64,000 nucleotides of DNA from positions 620,001-684,000 of the forward strand of contig NZ_BSPP01000004.1 in NCBI RefSeq assembly GCF_030161095.1, written 5' to 3'. The position numbers and the translations under genes were made by a program. This document shows positions 55,168 to 63,343 of the stretch, one piece after another (within the stretch, counting starts at the first letter, position 1; the number at the start of each line of letters is the position of its first letter). The notes beneath the pieces were generated by a model. It worked only from the letters and a program-made list of their open reading frames with translations. It was not told where the DNA came from and ran no database searches. This DNA comes from Cypionkella aquatica. Its GTDB lineage: Bacteria > Pseudomonadota > Alphaproteobacteria > Rhodobacterales > Rhodobacteraceae.

Positions 55168-56879
55168 GCGATCTGAGCCGAGTTGGCGACATGCACGCCC
55201 GGCCAGACGGCTGGCGCAGGCTCGCCCAGCGACTGCGCTCAAGTGCCAGCGTGCTGCGGTTGTGGTCGGGACTGATCCTGTTCGGTTTTGCTGCGCTGCA
55301 TTTGCTGAATCACGCGCTGGGGTTGGTATCGCTTGAGGCGATGCAGGCGGGGCAGGATCTTCGACTTGCCGTCACCCGCAGCACACTTGGCACGCTGATC
55401 TTGTGCGCCGCGGCTTTGGTGCATTTCTGTCTTGGCATGTGGCGGTTTATCTATCTGCGCACGTGGCGGATTGGCTTGCGGGGTGTTGTGCAATTGCTGT
55501 TCGGCTTGCTCATTCCGATTCTGCTGATCCGGCATGTGTTGGGCACACGCGGCGTGCATGAGTTTTTTGGCATCGCTGACAGATATGCCTATGCGTTGCG
55601 AGCGATGTGGCCCGGCGAGGCGGTGCGGCTGGCCCTGCTGGTCACCCTTGTCTGGGTGCATGGCTGTATCGGCCTGCATATGTGGCTGTCGCCGAGGCCG
55701 TGGTATCGTCGCAACCTTTGGGCGGTCTACGGGCTGGCGGTGTTGATCCCAACGCTGGGCTACGCGGGCTATGTCTCTGCCGGGCGGTTGGAACGGCTGC
55801 GCGGTGGCGGGTCCAACCCATTCACACCCGAACAATACGCCTTGATCCAAAGCAGGTTGGTCGAATGGCCCTACGCCTACTTCTTCATCCTGATGACAGG
55901 CATGGCGATCTGGTTTCTGCTATTGGTGGCCAACCAGATGGGCGCGCGGGTGACGGTGCGCTATGCCTACGGCCCGACCATCACGGCATCGCGTGGCATG
56001 TCGGTGCTAGAGATCAGTCAGGCCAACCGCATCCCGCATGCGTCGGTTTGCGGCGGTCGGGCGCGGTGTTCAACCTGTCGGGTGCGGGTGCTAGAGGGGT
56101 TCGACCAACTGCCGGCGCCCTCGGCAACCGAACAGCAGGTGTTGCGGCGGGTGGGTGCGCCCGCGAATGTGCGCTTGGGCTGTCAGCTGCGGCCCACGGC
56201 GGATGTGATGATCTCAACCCTGCTGCCCGCCAATCTGGAGCAAGGCCGGACCGGCGATTTCGACAAATACCATTGGGGGGTCGAGCGCGAGGTGACGCTG
56301 TTGTTCTGCGATTTGCGCGGCTTTACCAAAATGTCGGAAGGCCGTCTGTCGTTCGATGTCGTGTTCGTGCTGAACCAGTTTCTGGGCCGCATGGCCGAAG
56401 CGATCGAAGACAGCGGCGGCTTTGTCGATAAATTCATGGGCGATGGCATCATGGCGATATTTGGCATGGATGCAGCCCCAAGTGATGGCGCGCGCCAAGC
56501 CATCGCAGCTGCCCGCGCGATGAGTGGGGTGCTGGACAGTTTGAATCAAAGCCTGCACGAGGAGTTGCGTATTCCTTTGGCCATGGGGATCGGTATTCAC
56601 TCTGGCCCGGCGATTCTGGGTCGGATCGGCTCGGTGCAGCGCACGGAATCGGTGGCGCGGCTGACCGCCTTGGGCGAGACTGTAAACATCGCCAGCCGTC
56701 TGGAAAGCGCCACCAAGGAACTGGGCGTTCAGGCTGCGGTTTCTGCCTATGCGCTAAAGCTCTCCGGCCTACAGCCGAATGAAACCACGATTCCCCGCAC
56801 AGTTGAAATCAGGGGCCTTAGTCAGCCGTTGGATATCGTGGTGGCGCGGCGGGCGACGGGTCTGCCGCAGCCGGGATGA
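55164..56879 (+). CDS. Membrane adenylate cyclase with His-rich anchor and [2Fe-2S] domain
   Basis: A 571-aa protein with three parts. (1) Six membrane helices (about 34-257), with His46/50, His87, His124 and His166/172 inside or at the ends of helices, as in cytochrome b and SdhC-like anchors. (2) A ferredoxin-like domain with Cys296-x5-Cys302-x2-Cys305 and Cys340, the adrenodoxin-type [2Fe-2S] set. (3) A class III cyclase domain: Asp383, Lys423, Asp427, Thr501, Asn508, Arg512, all active-site residues present. A related layout is known in CyaC of Sinorhizobium meliloti, described as quinone/redox responsive. The 3' end overlaps the convergent phosphoesterase gene by 62 bp. Confidence 0.92.
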   Translation: MSDLSRVGDMHARPDGWRRLAQRLRSSASVLRLWSGLILFGFAALHLLNHALGLVSLEAMQAGQDLRLAVTRSTLGTLILCAAALVHFCLGMWRFIYLRTWRIGLRGVVQLLFGLLIPILLIRHVLGTRGVHEFFGIADRYAYALRAMWPGEAVRLALLVTLVWVHGCIGLHMWLSPRPWYRRNLWAVYGLAVLIPTLGYAGYVSAGRLERLRGGGSNPFTPEQYALIQSRLVEWPYAYFFILMTGMAIWFLLLVANQMGARVTVRYAYGPTITASRGMSVLEISQANRIPHASVCGGRARCSTCRVRVLEGFDQLPAPSATEQQVLRRVGAPANVRLGCQLRPTADVMISTLLPANLEQGRTGDFDKYHWGVEREVTLLFCDLRGFTKMSEGRLSFDVVFVLNQFLGRMAEAIEDSGGFVDKFMGDGIMAIFGMDAAPSDGARQAIAAARAMSGVLDSLNQSLHEELRIPLAMGIGIHSGPAILGRIGSVQRTESVARLTALGETVNIASRLESATKELGVQAAVSAYALKLSGLQPNETTIPRTVEIRGLSQPLDIVVARRATGLPQPG

Positions 56880-58491
56880 TCGCGGTGTCATCGGCCTGCA
56901 TCCGATCAAGCGAGGTTTGCAGCACCGATAGAAACCGCCACAGGAAAGCAGCTGCACCTTGGCGCGGATCGGCTGCGGGGTCGCCAAAAGCAGCGGCAAT
57001 GGCGCGGTAACCTGCAAGTCGCTCCGCCGTAATCCAGTTTTTTGCCAAAGGCCCAGCGACTTTGATCAGGTAGGCATCGATGATCAGCTCCGACAGCGGG
57101 TAATCAACAAGGCTTTGCGCGGCAAGCCCATGCCGCAGCGCAAAATCTTCGGCACTGATACCCGCCAGTTCAAGCAAAAATCGCGCGTCTTTTCCGGTCA
57201 GCAAGCCCGCAATCTCGGCAGGCCAGTCATACTGCAACCGTCGCTCTGTTACATTCGCCCGCCTCTGCGCGGCAAGAAAGGTCCCGAATGGCAACGGCGG
57301 TCCTTGCCGCCCCTCGGCCTGATACAGGGCCGAAATCTTGGGGTCTGGCGGCAGCTCATTCAGGGTGATGGTCTGCGCGGTGGCTGTTTTTGCATCGGCT
57401 TGGATGATCTTGAACGCAGGCGGAAACGCCACAAGCGAGGGCATCGAAATATCTGTCAGCGCACCCGCTTCTGTCACCAGATGGTTGGTCGCGTTGACAT
57501 GCATGTGCCCCCCGATATGCCAGCGCAATCCGGCCGCGATCAGGGCCTGTGCCACCTCTGGCCCCGGCGTGCGCCGGGTGTTGCTTGTTGGGCCGAACAG
57601 CGCATGCTCAGACTGCGCCGCATCTTGAAACGGGTCCAACACTGGATAATGCGACACCGTCAGCAAGGTTTTCCCAAGCGCCCGCGCCCGCGACGTGACA
57701 TCGGTGATCCACGCCAGCAGAAACGGCTTTACCCGCAGCAACGCATTCCAGCCCGCATCTGATGGGCCGAGAAACGCCTTTTTGCGTGTGGCATCATGCC
57801 GACCACCGCACGGCTCGAACACATTGGCATCCAGCATCAACAGCCAAAGGCCGGGCTCTGGCTCCACCAGATAGGATGCATCCATCAGGGTCTGCGTAAC
57901 ACTGCCGTCGGCAGACTGGGCGCGATACATCCGGCTTTCGATCTGGTCGCTGGCCGAGAATGGGGTTTCCCAATGCAGATAATCTGGCTGTCGAAACAAC
58001 CCAAACCGCGCAATCGGCAACAGCGCCTCTGGTTGCCCGGCACAGCGCATCGCGGGTGACAGAATGGCCGGATGGTCGCTGACATAGATCGGGTCGCTGG
58101 ACACAGTGACGGTTTCACCCGGCGCGCTGACATAGGGGCTGGTGACGTGTTTGCCATGCGGGCCGTAAAGGTCGTGATTGCCGGGTATCGCGTAAAAGCG
58201 CAGCCCGTGCCGAGCCTCGAACCGGTCCAGCACAGCGACCAGCCGCCGAACATTTTCGACCTGCCCGTCATCGCTGTAATCGCCCGCCAAGACGACATGG
58301 CGCACCCCTGCCGCTGCGATCTTTTCAAGCGCCGCAGTCAGGGCACCCGCGCTTTCATTAAACGCCCGCGCTGCCGTCCTCGTATCGGCCCAGCTGCGCA
58401 TCGCGCGGTTTGCGCCCTCGATCACTAGGCCAAAATCGCCCGTCGTGTCGTGAAAATGTGCATCAGCCAGCACTGCCACCCTGTGCAACAT
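56818..58491 (-). CDS. Calcineurin-like metallophosphoesterase
   Basis: A 557-aa metallophosphoesterase with the full motif set: D-x-H (Asp10/His12), GDYSDDG (Asp71), GNHD (105-107), SHYP and GGHMH. It is much longer than CpdA cAMP phosphodiesterase (about 275 aa); the C-terminal 200 residues have no match I know. It faces the redox-type cyclase with a 62-bp overlap of coding 3' ends. A cyclic-nucleotide phosphodiesterase role fits the context but is inference; lipid or nucleotide phosphatase is possible. No signal peptide is obvious. Confidence 0.88.
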   Translation of the reverse strand: MLHRVAVLADAHFHDTTGDFGLVIEGANRAMRSWADTRTAARAFNESAGALTAALEKIAAAGVRHVVLAGDYSDDGQVENVRRLVAVLDRFEARHGLRFYAIPGNHDLYGPHGKHVTSPYVSAPGETVTVSSDPIYVSDHPAILSPAMRCAGQPEALLPIARFGLFRQPDYLHWETPFSASDQIESRMYRAQSADGSVTQTLMDASYLVEPEPGLWLLMLDANVFEPCGGRHDATRKKAFLGPSDAGWNALLRVKPFLLAWITDVTSRARALGKTLLTVSHYPVLDPFQDAAQSEHALFGPTSNTRRTPGPEVAQALIAAGLRWHIGGHMHVNATNHLVTEAGALTDISMPSLVAFPPAFKIIQADAKTATAQTITLNELPPDPKISALYQAEGRQGPPLPFGTFLAAQRRANVTERRLQYDWPAEIAGLLTGKDARFLLELAGISAEDFALRHGLAAQSLVDYPLSELIIDAYLIKVAGPLAKNWITAERLAGYRAIAAAFGDPAADPRQGAAAFLWRFLSVLQTSLDRMQADDTAIIPAAADPSPAAPPRYPTAD

Positions 58492-58500
58492 GACGGAGCC

Positions 58501-58986
58501 TTAGCCTTGCTTGCGGTATGCAAAGTAAAGATTGCGACCAATGCCAGATGGCATATCCAGCGGCTTCAGTCGCGGATGCACCAGCTGCAAACCACTGACG
58601 GCGACGCCACCCTGCATCAGCAGATCGACGCAAAGCTGCGGCAACCACGTCTGTACACCGGCATCCTTATCAGCATAGCCGGTCCCAATATCGGCATGCA
58701 CCATTGCGGCATCCGCTTTGGCATAGGTTGTTGCGGTTTGCGAAATCTCGCCGAGAATCAGGTCAGCGGCGGGGGGCGTAGATGTGCCATGCGACGCCAC
58801 GGCGCGATCAAACACGATGACGCGCCGCCCAGAAAAGGCTTCGAGAAGATGGCTGTAGGTGCGGCCATTGCCCAGCCCGATCTCAAGGATCGCACCGCCA
58901 TCCGGCAGCAGACTTTGCGCGGCAATCAGGTTCAGAATGTCGCGCTGCGCTGTGATGCGGTCAACGAACAGATCCAGACGGGACAT
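58501..58986 (-). CDS. SAM-dependent methyltransferase (PF12692-type)
   Basis: A 161-aa class I methyltransferase with the AdoMet loop LEIGLGNGRTYSHL and start MSRLDLFVDRITAQRD, as in the small S-adenosyl-L-methionine methyltransferase family of alphaproteobacteria. ATG at 58986 has GGAAGG eight bases before it. It precedes the phosphoesterase on the same strand by nine bp and follows the nucleotide-sugar dehydrogenase by 58 bp. Its substrate may be a sugar or lipid. Confidence 0.82.
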   Translation of the reverse strand: MSRLDLFVDRITAQRDILNLIAAQSLLPDGGAILEIGLGNGRTYSHLLEAFSGRRVIVFDRAVASHGTSTPPAADLILGEISQTATTYAKADAAMVHADIGTGYADKDAGVQTWLPQLCVDLLMQGGVAVSGLQLVHPRLKPLDMPSGIGRNLYFAYRKQG

Positions 58987-59044
58987 CGGGCGACCTTCCG
59001 GTTTATTGGTTTGGATGTGCCTGAGTTTGGCTGTGCCAGACCGA

Positions 59045-60388
59045 TTACGCTTTGACGATGTGATTGCCCGCGATGTTATGGCGGGCAAAGACGTTGCGGG
59101 TGTCGATGATCAGCGGCGCATGTGCTGCCAGCAAGGCATAATCCAGCCCGTCATGGTCGGTGGCTATCAGCACTGCATCAAACGACTGGATCGTGCACGA
59201 ATCAAGCGGCACCGAACGGCGCCCCATCAACGCGCCATAAGCCCGCGTTTTCGGAATTTCGGACACGAAAGGATCGTGATAGCTGGCCTGCCCGCCACGT
59301 TCTTCAATCAGCTCGATCAGTTTCAGCGATGGGCTTTCGCGAATGTCCGGCACGTTTTTCTTATAGGCCAGACCGATCACCAGCACGTTGGATCGGCTCA
59401 GCGCTTTGCCAGAGTGAAGATCCAACGCCTCGGCCAGACGGCTGGCAACATGGCGTGGCATCGCCGCGTTGATCTCACCCGCAAGTTCGATGAAGCGGGT
59501 GGGAATGTCATATTCCCGGGCTTTCCACGTAAGATAAAACGGGTCAATCGGGATGCAATGTCCGCCCAAACCCGGGCCGGGGTAGAACGGCATATAGCCG
59601 AAAGGCTTTGTCTTGGCGGCCTCTATGACTTCCCAGATATCGACGCCCATCGCTTCGTAAATCACCTTCAACTCGTTGACCAAAGCGATATTGACGGCGC
59701 GAAACACGTTTTCCGTCAGCTTGACGGCCTCGGCGGTGGCGGTTGAAGATACCGGCACCACAGTTTTTACCACGGCGGCATAAAAAGCTGCAACCAACAC
59801 ACCCGCAGCCGCACCATCGCCCGCAACAATCTTGGGAATGGTTGAGGTGTCATAGGCCCGGTTGCCGGGATCTTCACGTTCAGGCGAAAACCCAAGGTAG
59901 AAATCTTGGCCCGAAACCAAACCGCCAGCCTCTAGGATTCGCTTCACCGGGCCGTCGGTGGTGCCGGGATAAGTCGTCGATTCCAGCACGATCACCTGAC
60001 CCGGGCGCAAGGTTTTGGCGATGTCGTCGCAGGTGCGGGTGATGAAAGACAGATCAGGCTCGCGGTGGCGGGTCAGCGGGGTTGGCACGCAGATCACAAT
60101 GACATCGCAGAACCCAAGTCCCGCGAAATCAGCGGTGGCGGTGAAACGCCCGGCTGCAACCTGCTCGGCCAGCACTGCATCTGGCACCGCCTCGATATAG
60201 CTTTTGCGCGCATCGACGGCGGTAATCTTGCCGGGATCGGTGTCAAATCCCGTGACATGGAAGCCCGCCCGCGCTGCGGTGATTGCCAATGGCAAGCCGA
60301 CATAGCCCAGACCAATCACCCCGACACGGGCCTTGCGACTGGTGATGTTTTGCAAAAGCATCGAATGGGGCAAGGGGCGATCCGCCAT
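59045..60388 (-). CDS. UDP-N-acetylhexosamine-type 6-dehydrogenase
   Basis: A nucleotide-sugar dehydrogenase (447 aa): IGLGYVGLPLA NAD-binding fold, ESTTYPGTTD, the catalytic Cys in GPGLGGHCIPIDPFYL, and LAYKKNVPDIRESPS. It performs the two-step oxidation of C6, making a uronic acid. WbpA/WecC-like patterns suggest UDP-GlcNAc or UDP-ManNAc as substrate. In-frame ATG codons at 60388 and 60361 both fit. The product would feed a surface polysaccharide. Confidence 0.9.
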   Translation of the reverse strand: MADRPLPHSMLLQNITSRKARVGVIGLGYVGLPLAITAARAGFHVTGFDTDPGKITAVDARKSYIEAVPDAVLAEQVAAGRFTATADFAGLGFCDVIVICVPTPLTRHREPDLSFITRTCDDIAKTLRPGQVIVLESTTYPGTTDGPVKRILEAGGLVSGQDFYLGFSPEREDPGNRAYDTSTIPKIVAGDGAAAGVLVAAFYAAVVKTVVPVSSTATAEAVKLTENVFRAVNIALVNELKVIYEAMGVDIWEVIEAAKTKPFGYMPFYPGPGLGGHCIPIDPFYLTWKAREYDIPTRFIELAGEINAAMPRHVASRLAEALDLHSGKALSRSNVLVIGLAYKKNVPDIRESPSLKLIELIEERGGQASYHDPFVSEIPKTRAYGALMGRRSVPLDSCTIQSFDAVLIATDHDGLDYALLAAHAPLIIDTRNVFARHNIAGNHIVKA

Positions 60389-60533
60389 GGCTGAGGGTGG
60401 TTCCGAGATGGGGCAGTTTGGCAGGCCTGTCAAGGATGCGGCAACCTGCCGGATCACTACGATTCCGGTCGCCCTGCGCCGGCTTTGCGCTTAACCTGTG
60501 GGTGTTGCTTGCAAACCAGCCGGATCATTGCCC

Positions 60534-61652
60534 ATGACGCGCCCTGAACGCCGCCTGCGGATCGCCTTCTACGCGCCTTTGAAGGCCCCGACGCATCCGG
60601 TGCCTTCGGGGGATCGTTTGATGGCACAACTGCTGACGCAATGCTTGAATATTGCGGGTCATCATGTCGATCTGGTGTCTGATTTACGCGCCTATCTGGG
60701 CGACGCGCAGGATGTGACCGGTTGGGCAGCTTTGCAGGCAGCGGCCAAACTGGAGCAAGACCGGATCTGTGCGGATTGGGCCAAGAGCGGCCCGCCCGAT
60801 CTGTGGCTGTGCTATCATCCCTATTACAAGGCGCCCGATCTGCTGGGACCAACCCTCGCGCAACAATTTGGCCTGCCCTATGTCACGATTGAAACTTCGA
60901 TCTCTGCGCGGCGCAATCTGGGGATCTGGAGCGAGATGCAGGCCCAGGTTGAAAAAGGTGTGCAGCAGGCCAGCCTGAATTTGTGCTTGACCGCGCGCGA
61001 TGCGGCGGGTTTGCAACTGGCCACCCCAAGCGCACGATTTGCTAGGTTTGCGCCGTTCATCCAGACCGATGCTTTCGCAGCCCCGCCAAATCCGCAACCT
61101 GGCCATCTGGTCACGGTGGCGATGATGCGCCAAGGCGATAAGGCTGACAGTTATCGCAGGCTTGCGGCAACTTTGGCCTTGCTGCCGAGTGATCTGGAAT
61201 GGCGGCTTGCTGTGGTCGGCGGGGGACCCCTTTGCGACGAAGTACGCGCGATGTTCAGGGGTCTGCCTGCGGATCGAGTAAATTGGCTGGGCGAGCAACC
61301 TCCGCAGCAGATCGCGACACTTCTTTCGCAGGCTTGGGCCTATGTCTGGCCGGGCTGCGGAGAGGCTTACGGCCTTGCGTATCTAGAGGCTCAGGCGGCT
61401 GGCGTTCCAGTGGTGGCGCAACGCGTGGCGGGGGTGCCAGAGGTGGTTGCAGATGGCGAAACCGGATTTCTGACAGCAGAAGGCGATGATGCGGCGGCGG
61501 CGGCGGCCATTGCCCGGCTGTTGCGTGATCCTGACTTGCAGCGCCGCATGGGTCAGGCCGCACGCGTTCGGGTTCTGCGCGATCATGCGCTGGCGGGGGC
61601 CGCGCACCGCCTTAGCACCGTTTTGCAAACATTGGTAAAGGTTGCCGTATGA
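60534..61652 (+). CDS. GT4-like glycosyltransferase
   Basis: A 372-aa GT-B transferase. Donor-site region PGCGEAYGLAYLEAQAAGVPVVAQRVAGVPEVV, and VTVAMMRQGDKADSYRRLAATLALLP near residue 205. It diverges from the dehydrogenase gene and overlaps the deacetylase gene by 4 bp. The N-terminal half is diverged and the acceptor is unknown. Start is ATG at 60534. Confidence 0.88.
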   Translation: MTRPERRLRIAFYAPLKAPTHPVPSGDRLMAQLLTQCLNIAGHHVDLVSDLRAYLGDAQDVTGWAALQAAAKLEQDRICADWAKSGPPDLWLCYHPYYKAPDLLGPTLAQQFGLPYVTIETSISARRNLGIWSEMQAQVEKGVQQASLNLCLTARDAAGLQLATPSARFARFAPFIQTDAFAAPPNPQPGHLVTVAMMRQGDKADSYRRLAATLALLPSDLEWRLAVVGGGPLCDEVRAMFRGLPADRVNWLGEQPPQQIATLLSQAWAYVWPGCGEAYGLAYLEAQAAGVPVVAQRVAGVPEVVADGETGFLTAEGDDAAAAAAIARLLRDPDLQRRMGQAARVRVLRDHALAGAAHRLSTVLQTLVKVAV

Positions 61653-62374
61653 CGCAGGCATTGCAAAACGCATTGGATCAAAGGGCAGCTGCTGGAAACC
61701 CGGCGCGGCTGTGGTTGCGCGATGACGATGCGAGAGCGCCCAGTGTGGCACTGGATCAATTGTTGGGCGTTACCGAAGCCTCCAGCGTCCCTGTCACACT
61801 GGCGGTTATTCCTGCCGATGCGGGTGCCGCGTTGGCCGCGCGGCTGCAAAAAGCCGCAGGCGTGTCGGTTGCCGTGCATGGCTGGTCGCATCGCAACTAT
61901 GCCCCAGAGTTTGAGAAAAAGCAGGAACTGGGCGCGTACCGGCCGATACCGCAAGTCTTGGCCGAGCTTGAGCGTGGATTTGTGCGACTGTCGCAGCAAT
62001 ACCAGCAACATTTCACCCCGGTGCTGGTGCCGCCGTGGAACCGCATCAGCCCCGATGTGGTGGCAGGCTTGCCCGGTATCGGCTTTCAGGCGCTTTCAGT
62101 ATTTGGCCCCGAACGGCAAGCCGCGCTGCCGTTGATCAACACCCATGTTGATGTGATCGACTGGCGCGGCGGGCGCATGGGGCGGCCAGATGCGGTGCTG
62201 ATGGACGAGATTGCAGCCGCCATCACCCGAGGCGACCAGCCGATCGGCGTGCTGACGCATCACCTTGTGCACGATGCGCAGGTCTGGGGCTTTCTGGCGC
62301 GCTTGTTCGCCTTGACGGTTGGTCATCCCGGCTGCCGTTGGGTCGGTCTGCCAGAGCTTATCCGCTTACCATGA
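61649..62374 (+). CDS. NodB-like polysaccharide deacetylase
   Basis: A 241-aa protein with the NodB carbohydrate-deacetylase outline: LWLRDDDARAPS (metal Asp pair), SVAVHGWSHRNY (HGxxH-type His pair), PPWNRIS and GVLTHHLVHDAQ. Metal ligands look complete. It probably removes acetyl groups from a polysaccharide or sugar-lipid. It overlaps the upstream glycosyltransferase by 4 bp and converges on the next one with a 9-bp overlap. No signal peptide seen. Confidence 0.85.
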   Translation: MTQALQNALDQRAAAGNPARLWLRDDDARAPSVALDQLLGVTEASSVPVTLAVIPADAGAALAARLQKAAGVSVAVHGWSHRNYAPEFEKKQELGAYRPIPQVLAELERGFVRLSQQYQQHFTPVLVPPWNRISPDVVAGLPGIGFQALSVFGPERQAALPLINTHVDVIDWRGGRMGRPDAVLMDEIAAAITRGDQPIGVLTHHLVHDAQVWGFLARLFALTVGHPGCRWVGLPELIRLP

Positions 62375-63343
62375 CTTCCACGCGATCAGCAGCCCGCCAT
62401 CGGCTTGATGGATCTGGGTGCGCAATGCCTCGACATCTGCGACATCTGCGCGATCCGGCAACGCCCCGGCAACCAGTGTTTGCGGCGCAACACTGACCGA
62501 TCCGCCGCGTGTTGCCAATGTAAAGACCAACGGCCCTGTGGACCACCAGGCTGGCGCCTGCGGCAACAAAGCCAAAACTTGCGGCAAACGCTGGTTAAGT
62601 CGATGCAAGGCGGGGTGGTTTGGTGGGGTGGCGATAAATGAATTGGCCAGCAACAGCCCGCCAATCCCGGTTTGGCGCGGCACGGTCTCTGGCCACGCGC
62701 TCATGCCTGTCAGCGGCAACAGATCGTGAAAGCCGATGTCGTCGCGCGCCGGGAACCAATCGCAATCAAGATAGATTCCGCCCTCTGCCGCCAGAATCGC
62801 ATAGCGGGCAACATCGACCGCGCCCGGATAATCCCGCCGCGCTAGCATCGCCGCATACACCGGCAGGTCAGACAAGCCCAGCCGCTGCAGATCGTCTTCT
62901 TGCCACAGCCGATAGCGGTAGCCCTGCGCCGCCGCATGATTTCGCCACGCAGCCACCGTTGCGGGCACGGGCAGATTGCCGATCCAGATCTGATGGATGA
63001 TGCGTGGCACCGCCGCGCGGTTGGCGTCTGTGATGGCGCGTTGCTCCGCGGTTGAGAACTGGAACAGCGGCGCCAGTATCTCGGATGGCGGCACAAGATG
63101 AAACTGATAGCCGGCCCGCGCCACCACATCACCTTTGGCCTTTGCCAGATGCAGCCGCGCAGCATGCAGACGGCGCGGCAGGCCAATCACGGTTTGTGCA
63201 GGCAAGGCGATGATCGTCGGATCAGCCGCCAACCCATCCAGCACTATCTCCGCCGCCGCCAAATCCCCCGACGCGACCAAGGCTTTTGCGGTCGCAATGC
63301 CATCATCCATGCGCTGCTTGGGCGTCACCCTATGGCCTTTCAC
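62366..63343 (-). CDS. GT32-like (DXD) glycosyltransferase
   Basis: A 325-aa transferase with IPRIIHQIWIGNLPVP and the donor-metal motif in DVARYAILAAEGGIYLDCDWF (DCD), as in the OCH1/TcdA-like GT32 group. The N-terminal 100 residues look like a short helical repeat. GTG at 63343 follows the upstream stop with no gap; ATG at 63310 is the other option. It is the second minus-strand gene of the polysaccharide set. Confidence 0.86.
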   Translation of the reverse strand: MKGHRVTPKQRMDDGIATAKALVASGDLAAAEIVLDGLAADPTIIALPAQTVIGLPRRLHAARLHLAKAKGDVVARAGYQFHLVPPSEILAPLFQFSTAEQRAITDANRAAVPRIIHQIWIGNLPVPATVAAWRNHAAAQGYRYRLWQEDDLQRLGLSDLPVYAAMLARRDYPGAVDVARYAILAAEGGIYLDCDWFPARDDIGFHDLLPLTGMSAWPETVPRQTGIGGLLLANSFIATPPNHPALHRLNQRLPQVLALLPQAPAWWSTGPLVFTLATRGGSVSVAPQTLVAGALPDRADVADVEALRTQIHQADGGLLIAWKSW

